Positions 40,501 to 51,200 are shown, counted from the stretch's first letter. The stretch: 64,000 bases of DNA from Lycocorax pyrrhopterus obiensis (GCA_014706295.1 JACSVZ010000011.1:13360163-13424162); one strand, 5' to 3'. The notes: generated by a model from the sequence alone, not told the origin. Made by a program: numbers and translations.

Positions 40501-43500
40501 TGGCTGTGTAGCAGAATCTTTACCTTATGGACAGTGCAGAGAGGGGCTTCTAACATATCCTCACCCCTGAACTGCAGTTGCCACCAGATTTGGATTTGCT
40601 TTGAGCAGGATGCTGGACTAAATGACCTCGAGGTCCCTTCCAAAATGCATTTATGATCCTAAAATCCTTCCAAGACACCATCAGACTGTAAAGTGGAAGG
40701 CAACCAGCATGGGCAAGGTCATAGCACTGAGAGGGGAAACGCCAGATGAACCAGTGTTCACAAAAAAAAGCCCTTTGGCTCTCATATGGGGCTAAAAAGA
40801 GTGTTAGGACACATCCAGTGGAGATGCAGGCTGAGCAAAGGGAAGCACATCAAATGTAGGGAAAGTCAGCATGGAAGCAGTAGAGATCCAGCACTGTCAC
40901 AAGCCTTGTGGCAGGAAAGAAAGGGGCTGGATTGTCATAAGGAGAAAACAGTAGTAAGAATTATTTCCTAAACAAGCTGGCAGGAAAGAAACCAGGTGAA
41001 AGCCAGACGTGTGAAGCCAAAGGACAGGCAAGGGAGTGGGGAAGAAGGTGGTAGTTGCTGAGTGAAGAGTGAGTTCAGATAATAGATGGTTAAATCCGTT
41101 GTTGATTTGGTACCTTCATCTTGAAAAATGGACATGTTTGCAGGGCAGGCATCTGGATTGTCCTCGGATCTCTCTGAGAAAGTTCTGCTGAGAGCAAGGT
41201 GGCCTGCCTGTTTTTCAGTTAGTTAATTCCTTCCTGATGTAACAGCAGACTTGGCTCTTGCTTCTGAAGGAATCTGAAAGGTGGTGGCAGCTGCCTCAGG
41301 AGAAATAATCGTTGTGCTGCGATTCCATGGCAAGAGAACAGTACCCATCTGAAGTGGAACATCTTTACATTTTTGTAGGTATTGCCGTGGGTTGGAGGAA
41401 AGAGTGATCAAAAGCAGAGAAGCCACATGGAGTGTTTAAAGCTATCTGGACTTGCATAATTGCTCTGGAGCAGGAGGAGAAACTCCAATCAAACAACTGC
41501 ATCTGGACAATGTTCAAAGGCAGCATAGCTGCCTCATTGCCTCCCAAAAGCAGCTTCTTGGTGAAGACTGCAGTGCTCTGGGAGGTGACTTTTGTACTGC
41601 TGACCAAGGCATGAAAATGGGCAAAAGGTCTTTATGAATCAAGTTTCAAAGTATTGCAGAGATTTAGCTGAGCAAACTCCTAAAATCCTGTCCAGCTGAG
41701 CTACCAGGAAGGATTTATCTAAGCACAACAGAGCAAAACTAGAGGCAATGAAGTGATGTGGAAATAATATTTTTTAATAAATTAGAGATTGGGCTTCTGC
41801 ATTGCTGGCCATCCTTCAGAAAAGGGAAGCAATTTTCATGGTGATGAATACTGATTACCTTAAGCCAGAAGGGAAAGTTTGTTTTTATTTATATAATATG
41901 TAGTGTTTATAAAAACAAAATAAGCCACCTACTGCCCTAAGCATTCAGCTGGAAGAACATGTAAACAAGCAGAAGCTTTAATAGCATAAATGAGGGACCT
42001 GGTCCACTCCTACTGAACCACGTTGGTGAACATGGCTGGGAGTTTATTTTCCTGGTTTCCTTAGTGGCAGCATAACAATCCTTGCCATCTTCCTCTGCTC
42101 TCCTTGAGTGAAGAGCAGGCTTCACTCCATCAGGAGCAGGACTGAGCTGCTATTTTGACACCTAAAGCAAGAGACCCAGTCTTGAAGCAGAAGATGAAAG
42201 CTACCTAAAATATGGCCCTGGAGCTCCAAGATGTTAAGTAGCTGCCTGCTGTGATGGGCCTTAAATGTAGGGACTGATGCTCCATGAGGCCCTGCTCAAA
42301 CCCCTGCCCAGTGACAGCCCGTGGGACTCTGCCTCAGGGAGCCCAAAGAGCAGCAGCTGTCTGGTGGGGAATGTTTAGAAGTCATCATGGGCAGTTACTA
42401 GGGAGAGAGAGAACTGGCCATCAGAGCTCCCTAGAGACAGGAGCCCTTGAAAGACCATTCCAGAAGGGTTTCTGCAGTAGGGAAGCAGTGCAAGACCTTC
42501 CAACAGCCATAACCTCTGTGTGCTGACAGTCTTGGGGATTAGATCTAGCAGGAATGTCATGCTCAGGGAGATGGTAGGTGCCCCTCTCCTGGAAATATTC
42601 AAGGTCTGGTGGGACAGAACTCTGAGCAACCTGATGTAGCTGAAGATGTCCCTGCTCATTGCATGGGTTTTGATGAGATGGCCTTTGAAGGTCCCTTCCA
42701 ACACAAACTATTCTATGATTGATGGCAGAATTATCTGATGATAAGGGCAGAATGAGAGAGATTGCATCCATGGCAGGTCTGCCCTTAACATTTCCCTTTT
42801 CTCCAAAGAATGAGCATCCTTGGACTCTGAAGGAGGGAGCAGTAGCAGTATCACATGGCTGTGTCCTTTACTGCCTTTCAGGTTTGGAGTGAGGTTTCCC
42901 TGCATGTCAGATGCTTATGAACAAGATCTGCTCGGCCTGGCAAGGGAGAGTGCACAGGAGCTGGGGTTCCTGAGCTTCACCAGGGAAGGAGTGTACTGCC
43001 TGCTGGCTGGGCCCTGCTACGAGACCATCGCCGAGTGCCGCCTGCTGCAGGCGCTGGGAGCTGATGCTGTGGGTGAGCTGCAGGCTGGGCTGCCAGGGTT
43101 CTTTGGGCACATGGATTGAACAGTTAATTCTGCTCAAGGCTGACTTGCTTCAGTCTTTGACTGTCTAAGTCTCCTGGGGCTGGAGAAATGAGCTTTGTGT
43201 ATTTCTGCTTCATTCTGCAGTGGCTTAGTGCAGCTCCTGGGATGGATCTGCACAAAGTCCCTGTGCTTACAGCTGTGCAGGACAAGGATCCCAGCACAAC
43301 TTTGTGTTTATTTCCCAAACACAAGGTCTCTCATGCTCAGATGGCTCCACATCAGCAGGACTGAGTGGGGCCCAATAAAAATGAAGTCTTTGTCTAGTAT
43401 TTTTCTTGTAATTCTGACACTGTAAAGATTTGCACTGTGCTATTTCTCTACAAACCAGCCCTCCTTATGAGTCTTGTTTACGGATGGTAATCATGGATAC

Positions 43501-44219
43501 CTTCCCAGCTGTGTACAAGAAAAGTAAGTGCCACGATCCATATGATTCCTCCAGTATGATTCCTCCCGTGAACCCTGGCTCATGGAAGTCTGTTCATTAA
43601 TACCTGCAGTTTCGTTGTGTGTGAGGAAAGGAGCTCAGCTCCCCCCAAAGCCATTTTTATTTGCAATAGCTCTTTTAGCCAAGGAAGAAAAGAGCCAAAT
43701 GACACAGCACATCAGTACTTCCTTAGCAAGTCTGCAAGCAGTCTGACACATCTTGAGGAGGGAGCTGTGGCACAAAGATCAAATGCAGGAGGTTTATTCT
43801 GCTGAGCAGAGTTGTAAATGTAGTGCTGCAGCTATTTGAGCCTTGTACATATCACAGTCTTTAACTATTACAGAGTTCAGACACAGAGCTGGGGTGAATG
43901 AGACAAGGGCATGTGCTTGGAGGTAGGATCGTGGTTTGCAGCCCTGGAGAGATCTTGGTGTAAATCCTGACTCATTCTGGTCCTTTCCTCTCTAACTGTA
44001 GGCATGAGCACTGTCCCAGAGGTAATTGTAGCCAGACATTGCGGCCTCCGAGTCCTTGGGATCTCCCTCATCACCAACAAAGCGGTGATGAGCTACAACA
44101 GCCAAGAGAAAGCCAACCACGAGGAAGTGCTGCGCATCTCGGTGGTCCGGGCTGAAGCCCTGCAGAAACTGGTCACACACCTCCTTGGGAAGCTGGGGGA
44201 AAGCACAAACTCTCCATGA
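34546..44219 (+). CDS. PNP: Purine nucleoside phosphorylase family enzyme, six coding exons
   Basis: Joined coding exons are 34546-34568, 37852-38021, 38320-38423, 39675-39850, 42882-43072 and 44002-44219, totalling 882 nt and 293 aa in one frame. Human PNP is 289 aa. The enzyme splits inosine and guanosine with phosphate into base and ribose-1-phosphate in cytosolic purine salvage. Visible active-site parts (human number = this number minus 4) are the phosphate loop GSGLGG with S37, R88/H90/E93 in GRFHSYEG, N119-A120 in TNAAGG, F163, E205, M223-S224 in GMSTVPE, N247 in LITNK and H261 in KANHEE. Against the human enzyme, Ser199-Phe200 are Cys203-Tyr204; Phe200 stacks on the purine. Exon 1 is only 23 nt but joins in phase and has a strong start context. 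It could be a PNP paralogue rather than the one-to-one orthologue. Confidence 0.92.
34569..37851 (+). other. PNP-family intron 1
   Basis: 3.3 kb, GTAAGG...TGCAG. It contains a perfect 16-bp palindrome at 34975-34990. Nothing coding was seen. Confidence 0.65.
37852..38021 (+). CDS. PNP: PNP-family coding exon 2
   Basis: 170 nt, with acceptor CTCCTGCAG and donor GTGAGC. It encodes [14 protein letters not shown] with the phosphate-binding serine (S37) and ends in PRST. Confidence 0.95.
38320..38423 (+). CDS. PNP: PNP-family coding exon 3
   Basis: 104 nt, with acceptor TTTCCAG and donor GTGAGT. It encodes [11 protein letters not shown], where human has VPGHAGRLVFG, and the [10 protein letters not shown] phosphate/ribose site. 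Confidence 0.95.
38424..39674 (+). other. PNP-family intron 3
   Basis: 1.25 kb of AT-rich DNA with T-runs at 38825 and 39269. Nothing else was recognised. Confidence 0.85.
39675..39850 (+). CDS. PNP: PNP-family coding exon 4
   Basis: 176 nt, with acceptor TTCTTGCAG and donor GTAAGA. It encodes [10 protein letters not shown] and the RDHI...[12 protein letters not shown] loop, all near-identical to mammalian PNP. Confidence 0.95.
40590..40665 (+). repeat. CR1 LINE 3' tip, plus orientation
   Basis: 'gatgctggactaaatgacct' is followed by 'gaggtcccttccaaaatgca' and 'tatgatcct', the usual CR1 3' tail. Only the end of the element remains. Confidence 0.7.
42535..42725 (+). repeat. CR1 LINE 3' fragment, plus orientation
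   Basis: 'ctcctggaaatattcaaggt', 'tgagcaacctgatgtagctg', 'gaaggtcccttccaacacaa' and the terminal 'attctatgatt' mark a CR1 3' end with its characteristic 8-bp tail motif. The left boundary is approximate. Confidence 0.8.
42882..43072 (+). CDS. PNP: PNP-family coding exon 5
   Basis: 191 nt, with acceptor CTGCCTTTCAG and donor GTGAGC. It encodes RFPCMSDAY, then [12 protein letters not shown], which holds the base-binding Glu205 and the Cys203-Tyr204 changes. Confidence 0.95.
43073..44001 (+). other. PNP-family intron 5
   Basis: 0.93 kb, GTGAGC...TGTAG. An AATAAA-like string near 43374 is intronic and probably unused. Nothing coding was seen. Confidence 0.85.
44002..44219 (+). CDS. PNP: PNP-family coding exon 6 (stop)
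   Basis: 218 nt, with acceptor TCTAACTGTAG and stop TGA at 44217-44219. It encodes [18 protein letters not shown] and LITNK...KANHEEV with Asn247 and His261. The last 30 residues are the variable C-terminal helix. Confidence 0.95.
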
Positions 44220-45772
44220 CCTCCAGCCATTTATCCTTCATATCATAACGTGTGTGAACACTACCAAGTGTTGGGAGAGAGCTGTTGGTGGGACTGTCCC
44301 CTTCTCTCCCGATTTTAAATAGACCTTTTGATCTTTGTGCTTTATCTGATCAGGTGCAGAGGTTCGCTTTGAATGTCGCCAGAATGATCCCCTTGTTAGT
44401 AGCCAGTGACCAAAACAGCTGACTGGCACTTAAACACTCTGGCACATTCCCAAACCCCAATGTCAGCAGAGCCCGTGGGTACTGTGACCTCCAGCTGTCT
44501 CTCTTGGGGCACCATCCTGCCCCAAGTCTCTGCTCCCCCATTGCACATGAGCCAGGTCAAGAGTTGGTCATGGGGCTTGGTGCCTGCTGGGCCTGCTTTG
44601 TGGGTCCTGGTCCGAAGCCAGTGGAAGCCCACAAAAACACTGAGTTTTGGAGATATGAAATGGGCCAGGCTAAAGATGAGATCTGCCTGGAACAAGCCAT
44701 AGTGCAGAGCAGGTGAATTGCAATTGATTTTACAGCTTGGAAAACCACTGCATTCCCCTGGGGTTGTGTGACCTTCCCCTCTCAGAAGATCTCCCAGAAA
44801 GCCCTCTCTTTGCTCATCCTTGGCTCCTCATGACCAGCTGCAGAGCTCAGTGGCTGTTTGCTACAATGCAGCACATCCCCAGCACCTCTCACACCTCTCC
44901 ATTCTGTTTCATTGCCCAATTTAGCAGGGCATGAAAATTCAGCTCAGTACAAGGCATGACTTATCTGTGCACCCTGTAAACGTTGCCAAGCTGGAAACAG
45001 AATCCAGGTCCATCTCTGCCTAGTTTTGATCTGTTTCTGGATGTCTTGGAGATCAGTGGCTTCAGCACTGCAGACTGGTTTCCTGTTGGTGCCCAAAGAC
45101 AGAGAGATCAGTTGGATCCCATGTTTCACATGATCTTTGCTGCTGTCCCTGCAGCAGATGTTGGAGCACCAATGGTTTGTGGATTTTAGCAAAGTGAAAT
45201 TACAGTGGAAATATTTTGAAACAGGTATGATATTTTTCTGGGACTTTCTTGGTCCTCTTACATAAAGAAATTGAGCAGTGAGTAAAGGACAAACAGGAGA
45301 GGTTCTCCCTTACCAGTGTGCTGATGGTCTGTCAAGGAAGGGGGACCATTCACCAGAACGGTGCATTATTCATTGCTCCTCAAAGGTCAAGCTGAGCTGT
45401 GGATGCAGCTGGATGTGAAACAGTGACTGTAATTATTAGATAACCTTTTTCCCTTCATTTATCTTGTAGTTCTTTATAAAGCCCATCCCTGTCACAGCTA
45501 AATGTTTTTAGTTGACTCAGTGGTCTGAACTGAAGACACCCAACCGGTCATGGAGAGCTCCCAACCTGCCTTCCTAAATTTAGCTGACCAGTTGTTTACC
45601 ACTGACGCTCACCCTCTGTCACAGCCTTCAGCCTTCCATGACATTTCTTCCATTTTTTTTCCGGATGGGTATTTGCTTGAAGCCTTTCATGCTGCAGTTA
45701 CTGGTGTCAACTGTAGTATCCATGGTGCAGATGTTGCCACCAGGAGGAACAGTTGTGCTGTGAATGTTTTCC

Positions 45773-45778
45773 ATTAAA
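45773..45778 (+). terminator. Candidate proximal poly(A) signal (ATTAAA)
   Basis: The common variant hexamer, 1.55 kb past the PNP stop, with a moderately TG-rich stretch after it. It is an alternative to the 47010 signal. Confidence 0.3.
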
Positions 45779-47009
45779 TGATAGCACTTCAGGTGTAGGG
45801 GATATCTTGGGGTGGCCCCCTTGTCTCCTTCTGGGCAGTGTTTCCTCCGGTCAGCTCTGAGAAATATCTGCCCAGCCTGGTCTGGAGGACTTGTGGAGGG
45901 GAATGATTCATTGCTTGTGCTTTTGTGGCAGAGTCACTTGTTCAGCAGCTCCTGGCACTTGGAGGAGCCCTCAGAGACAGCAGCTCTTCCCATTTGGTGG
46001 TTCTGTCAGGAGAGTCTCTGGAACCAGCTCTGGTGGTAATCTGCAAAGGGAAAGAGGCTCCAGCTCCATCTTCCACAATGCTGTTCCCTTTACAGATCAA
46101 GCAGGAGTGAAGTGCTTGTTAAGAGGAGCAGCACAAGCAGGGAAATATGAAAAGTGGCAGATGTGCAGAGCAAGAAGGAACCACTTCTACCTGCTCCCTT
46201 TTCAGACTTGTCCCAGTATGGGCTTGTTACAGGCCAGGGAGAGAGCAGATAATTTCCCCTGCCTAGAAAATGGTGCTTCACATTCATCTAATTAATACTT
46301 GGTAAATACAAAGTCTCTCAAGTGGGAGTGGAAGGCAGCTGTGCAGCTCGCTGTAGCTAGCAGCAGCCAGAGTAGCTAAGGCTGGGATTTCAGCAGACTC
46401 TGTTAATTAATCAGAGTCAGGCTGGGCTGGGATGTGAAGGGAAGCATCCAAAAAAACCTGCTGTTGTGCTGGTACTTCTCAGGCAGGGTTTGAGATGATG
46501 AGGAGCTTGGCAGCAGCACCTGCTTTCGGCAGGCCAGGTCTGCTCCTCTCTCCAGCTGCACCGGAGGCAGATACCATGCTCTTGTGTCTGAATACAGCTG
46601 AAATGCAACTTAAAATTGAATCTGAAAATCACCGTGCAGCGAAATCTTCAGCAAATGACGTCTGTTTTTTTTAAAAAAAATAATTCTAAATTGCATCTGA
46701 GCCCTTTAACCCTTTAGTTTGGGGTTCTTCTTTCAGCTGCCCACAGTTGGCTTGGATGGCCCAAACTCTGCATGAACATCCCAGTTTTTGTCCCTGTCAA
46801 TGATAAGAGGAAGCTGCCCCTGGCACTTTGGAAAGGATCTTATTCATTTGCAGGCAAGAGGGGCAATACAAAAATTAACAGACTGAGCTCATCTGGCTTT
46901 GGAGATACTTTTAATGCATTCTGGGGTTTGTTTACTGCTGATGAATTTCAGAAGTCTGAAATACAGTGATGCAAGATGGGTAAGATGTGTGGGGAAGGAA
47001 CTGTGAGGG

Positions 47010-47015
47010 AATAAA
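47010..47015 (+). terminator. Candidate poly(A) signal
   Basis: AATAAA followed by a GTGTTTTTGTTTGCTTGTG tract at about 47038-47056, a typical signal plus downstream-element arrangement. It is the best plus-strand signal between the PNP stop and CALB2. Confidence 0.45.
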
Positions 47016-48504
47016 AGCTGCTGTGATCCTGAAAACTGTGTTTTTGTTTGCTTGTGCCAATGCCATTGGTTAGAAAGGAAGGAGGTGCTTAACTGCTCCC
47101 CCTACATCCAACCCCCAGGCTGGAGGATAACTCAGGGAAGCCCCACAGCACCACATCCCTGGGGGACTAGAACCCAAAGCTCAGGATAAGCAGGACCAAC
47201 ATTTGACCAGCACTTGGCACAGGTATTTCTTACTGATCCCACTAGGCTGACAAACTTACGGAAAAAAAATACCAAGGACCAAAGTACCTCGACTAACCTG
47301 AGCAGCTGGAAGGTGTGGTGGGCTGTGGTGTGCCAGTGCAGCAAGTCATCTGTGCTGGAGGCAGGACACGGTTTCCTTGATGCTCTGCCTTTTGTTTAGT
47401 GCTTTTGGTGATTTCTGGCAATATCCATGGCTGAAATGACAACCTCAGCTTTCATCATTCCTGTACTCTGTGCCACTTACCTGCTTCTGAAGTCCAGGGC
47501 ATTGTGGTCATAGGAATAAGCTGAAAGATGCATGGAAAGCTAAAACACCTGGCAAGTGGGAAAAGAGCCCCAAATTACATTATGATCATGGCTTTCTCAG
47601 TGCTGTGGTTGGCAGTGAGCCCAGGTGCTGCCTGGTTAGGGAAAGCCACCAGAAAGGGCTGTCCCATGTGGCTGTAGCCGTGGCAGAGGGACACATGGAA
47701 CACTTGTGTCAGTGCAGGGCGGAGCTGGCACAGCTCCTCCTTTACTTACTCACAGCCATGGACTCTGAGCCAGTCTGCCCCATCCTCTGTGCCAGCCTTT
47801 TCCTTTTGCTTGCTCATCAGTCCAGAGAAAACTCTCCAGATCACAGGGTCCTGCTGTTTCCAGTCCCCTGGAGAAGACAGAGGTGTTATATTGATGCCTT
47901 CATGTGGGATTCACATAAAAGTGTGAGGCCAAGAGGAGAAACCTCTGCCACAGCCCTTGGCAGGACCATATCAGGAGTGTTTAAGTAGAGATCTCTGCTG
48001 TTATCTGAGATACAACCCTGTGACCCAAAAAATCTGATGGTGTGATTCATCCTGTTTCCTTTGCAAGCCTCGGTTTCCCACATTTTTTTTACATGAGGTT
48101 TGCCTTTCACATTCTTTCCTATATAAAAGTAAATCAGAAAGCTTTTAAAAACCTGTGCTATCTGTCTCAGCAGCGAGCATGTGCCTTGCCTTCAAGTTAT
48201 CAAAATTCCCTTAGATGTTTCTCTTTATTGAAAACCTGCGGTTGAAATAAGGGAATTCTGCTATAGTGGTGTGTTGTTTGGGTTTTCTTCCAAAAGCTTT
48301 AGGTCTTCACTGCAAGGATTTCATTTGCAGGAAAGAACTCAGCTCTCGCCTGCTGTGCTGAATGTGCAGAGCAGAGGGGAGCGATGTGGGTCACAGCAGT
48401 GGGCTGATCTCAGTGTGTTGCTGAATTAAATCCTGGCTCTGTAAGCAGCATGATGGTCTGTTATTTCCAAAATCTGATGGCATGTTCAGAGTGAATCATC
48501 GACT

Positions 48505-48740
48505 GTCCTGAGTTGGACCCACAAGGAACTTCAAGTCCAACTCCTGGCCCTGCAGAGGACATCCCAAGAATCCCATCATGTGCCTGAGAGTGTTGTTCAA
48601 ATGCTTCCTAAACTCTGTCAAGGTTGGTGCTGTGACTACTTCTCTGGGGAGCCTGTTCCAGTGCCCAACCATCCTCTGGGTGAAGAACGTTTTCCTGACA
48701 CCCAACCCAGGTGGTGGGACAGGGGTGAAGTCTGGAGGGA
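48505..48740 (-). repeat. CR1 LINE fragment with recognisable ORF2 C-terminus, minus orientation
   Basis: On minus, a short open stretch reads RKTFFTQRMVGHWNRLPREV, the C-terminal signature of the CR1 reverse-transcriptase ORF, followed by a CR1-type tail. It is 5'-truncated and not a functional element. Confidence 0.8.
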
Positions 48741-49852
48741 ACCATCCAGCCCTTTCTCCCTCAGAAGGGACATCCCTGGTGCCTGGACACCCATGTGGGA
48801 GATGGCTTCAAACAGCAGCACAACCACCACTTGCTTTCCTTTCCTGAAGCTTCACAGCCCTCTCTAAAAGTCTTTCTCAATCTTAGCAAATCCCTTCCTG
48901 CAGAAACGAGCCCCTCTTGCCCCACCAGCTGCTTCAGAGAGGCAGCTTGGGGAAGCATTTCCCCAGAGAAGGGAGGGAGTGCACCTGGAGCCCTAATATT
49001 GCTCCCAGGCCCCAACTTGGAGCAACCTTGGCTCATTGTTAGCAGAGAGGTGGGTGTCATGGAGCAGCATGAATGTGATGGGCTGGTGACCCAGAGCCAT
49101 CCCTGCGCTGGGCTGGAGCTATGCTCCCTGTGGAGCAGACGATGGACCAGTGTTGGTCCCTGTGCCCATTCTCTCCCCTCCCTGGGCACAAATGGGGACA
49201 CATCCCTAAACCCAGCCCTGCAGAAGCAGTGAATGTCCCCTCTCAGCCCCCAGGAAAAATCTGCTCTGGAGGGAGCGGGACAGTAAAGCAATGGGCTCTG
49301 CTGAGGAAAAAACTGTGCTGCAATAATGGAAAAAAGAAGCTTTTTGGGCCTAATTTCTGTGCCAAACCACAGGAAATGTGAATGGAATACACAGGACACC
49401 CTTCAGTGTCCCACATGTGCCTGAAGGCTGCATTGTGCAGCAGGGAGGAGGAGAAGGCCATTGCACTGCTCGGTGTCCCAGTGTGGCTCTCCCCATGGGA
49501 TGCTGGCACAGCATCTCTTCCCATGCCTGAGGTCCTGTGTCCTGCCCTGCCTCAGCTTCCCACAGCATTAGAGCCAGGCGTGGCTCCATCTCCACTGCAC
49601 TGAGCTCCTCCAGGCCCCTGCTATTCAGACGAAGCACCTCGCCCCCACCCTGTTCTCCCATCCAAAAGACAAAAATAAGAGGCACCAGCACCTGGCAGGA
49701 TGGGCAGTGCCCCGGATAACTCCCAGCAGCTGCCTGCTGCCGACTGGGTCCCTGCTCTGCGCACATCTGAACTTCCCTGATGCCTTCTCATCTTTAATTA
49801 AGCACTTCCATCGGCTCAGCCTTCTTGCTGGATCTGATTTTTTTTTTTCCCT

Positions 49853-49866
49853 GTAGCCATGGCAAC
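49853..49866 (+). promoter_or_regulatory. Candidate RFX X-box
   Basis: GTAGCCATGGCAAC fits the X-box consensus GTNRCC-N0-3-RGYAAC in both half-sites with a 2-bp spacer. It lies about 1.3 kb upstream of the CALB2 start. A match of this length can still occur by chance. Confidence 0.35.
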
Positions 49867-50424
49867 GCTTCCCCTGGGCAGGCTGCGCCGGAGCCAGTGA
49901 CAAACCCCATGTGTGGCTATTTTCTTTGGGCCTGGAAACTTCCCTGCCATTTGGGAAAACTTGGGGAAAGAAAATCCCGCAATGAGCTGGTGAGCGGCAA
50001 GGGGAGCCAGGGTGAGAAATGTTTTTTGGGCTGAGCATCTCTTCCATCCCACAAGGAGCCCTGCTCCAGCAGGGATGGCAGAGCCTTGATCTGAGGATTC
50101 CTTGTTTTTTCCTCCAAAAGATGGCTGCAGTGTCCAAGTTTTGTGTCCTCGCTCCAGCCATGGGTGCGAGTGACAGCCCTGCTGTGGCTATTGCATGGTC
50201 CCTTGGTGGTGGTGATGTAGGGACTGCCATCGCCTTGCTCTTCCTGCCAGGATCAGCAAATCATGAGCCGAGAAGCTGCCATGAGGCAGGGGGACAGTGA
50301 CACAGATGTGGTGACACGGGGCATGGGCATGGTGACTGGGGTAGGGCTCGGTGGCACAGGAGGGGATGCAGGGACGTGGGGAAGGAATGGAGTGACAAGC
50401 AGGAGGAGGCAGCAGGGCAGAGTG

Positions 50425-50555
50425 ACAGGGCAGGGCTAGGTGTCAGGAAAGGGGTAGGTGACATTAAGCAGGGTGGGTGATGTGGGACAGGGGTAAGTGG
50501 CACAGGGCAGGGATAGGTGACACGGGGCAGGGGTAGGTGACAAAGTAGGGACGAG
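50425..50555. repeat. Imperfect GC-rich tandem repeat
   Basis: Variants of 'gggcaggggtaggtgacac' recur about every 20-30 bp, about five times. It directly precedes the 8-bp-unit minisatellite. Confidence 0.55.
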
Positions 50556-50596
50556 TGTCAGGGCGTGGGCTGCCGACCCCAGTGCCCAGTGTTGCT

Positions 50597-51066
50597 CTCA
50601 GTGTCCCAGTATCCTGGTGTTCTGGCATCCCGATGTCCTGGTATCCCGGTGTCCTGACGTCCTGGTATGCCGATGTCCCGGTGTCCCAGTATCTTGGTGT
50701 CCTGATGTCCCAATGTTCTTGTATCCCGATGTTCTGGTGTCCCAGTATCTCGGTACCCTGATGTCCTGGTGTCACGCTGTCCTGCTGTCCCGATGTCCCG
50801 GTGTTCCCGCTGTCCCGCTGTCCGGGTATCCCGGTGTCCCGGTGTCCCGCTGTCCGAGTATCCCGCTGTCCCGCTGTCCGGGTATCCCGGTGTCCCGCTG
50901 TCCCGCTGTCCCGCTGTCCGGGTATCCCGGTATCCCAGTGTCCCGCTGTCCCTCTGTCCGGGTATCCCGGTGTCTCGCTGTCCCGCTGTCCCGCTGTCCG
51001 GGTATCCCGGTATCCCAGTGTCCCGCTGTCCCTCTGTCCGGGTGTCCTGCTGTCCCGCTGCCCCCG
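50597..51066. repeat. 8-bp-unit minisatellite upstream of the CALB2 promoter
   Basis: About 58 copies of an 8-bp unit, with main variants GTCCCGCT, ATCCCGGT, GTCCGGGT and ATCCCAGT. The left half is degenerate and CpG-poor (GTCCTGGT, GTCCCAAT types), while the right half is nearly pure. A 30-bp string at 50911-50940 recurs at 50991-51020, so an 80-bp (ten-unit) segment was duplicated. The array ends 67 bp before the TATA box. Because 8 is not a multiple of 3, each frame reads a 24-nt (8-residue) peptide repeat, which explains the long open frames across it. Confidence 0.93.
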
Positions 51067-51132
51067 GTGCCCGGCCGGTGTCCCGGGGCGGCGGCGCCCT
51101 CTGGCGGCGGCGGGCGGCGCGGCGGCGGCGGG

Positions 51133-51140
51133 TATAAAAG
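51133..51140 (+). promoter_or_regulatory. CALB2: CALB2 TATA box
   Basis: TATAAAAG lies 68 bp before the start codon, predicting a transcription start near 51162-51168 and a 5'UTR of about 35 nt. Confidence 0.8.
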
Positions 51141-51200
51141 GCGGCTGCGGGCGGCGGCGGGATCGGGAGCGGCGGGATCGGGAGCGGGATCGGGAGCGGG

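Larger units (their letters stand above)
39851..42881 (+). other. PNP-family intron 4
   Basis: 3.0 kb containing two CR1 3' fragments in the sense orientation (about 40590-40665 and 42535-42725). No further exon is visible. Confidence 0.85.
44220..47036 (+). other. Possible PNP-family 3'UTR
   Basis: No ORF of interest. An ATTAAA lies at 45773-45778. A stronger AATAAA lies at 47010-47015, with a TG-rich tract about 25-45 nt beyond it. The true 3' end is uncertain between these two, and the distal one may belong to another transcript. Confidence 0.35.
47037..50590. other. Intergenic DNA upstream of CALB2
   Basis: The stretch becomes GC-richer to the right, so long chance ORFs appear on both strands. 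It holds a CR1 remnant (about 48505-48740), a candidate RFX X-box at 49853-49866 and a loose GGTAGGTGACA-type repeat at about 50425-50555. No gene was recognised. Confidence 0.55.

Noticed and set aside
43374..43379. AATAAA as an early PNP-family poly(A) site
   Set aside because: It lies in intron 5 before the conserved last exon, which carries active-site residues. At most a premature site.
48496..48705. Minus-strand peptide with RLPREVV that might be taken for a gene
   Set aside because: It is the C-terminus of a truncated CR1 reverse-transcriptase ORF, annotated as a repeat.
49625..50230. 201-aa minus-strand open frame (also 212 aa at 48761-49399)
   Set aside because: GC-rich intergenic DNA with no recognisable domain. 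The second abuts a CR1 remnant.
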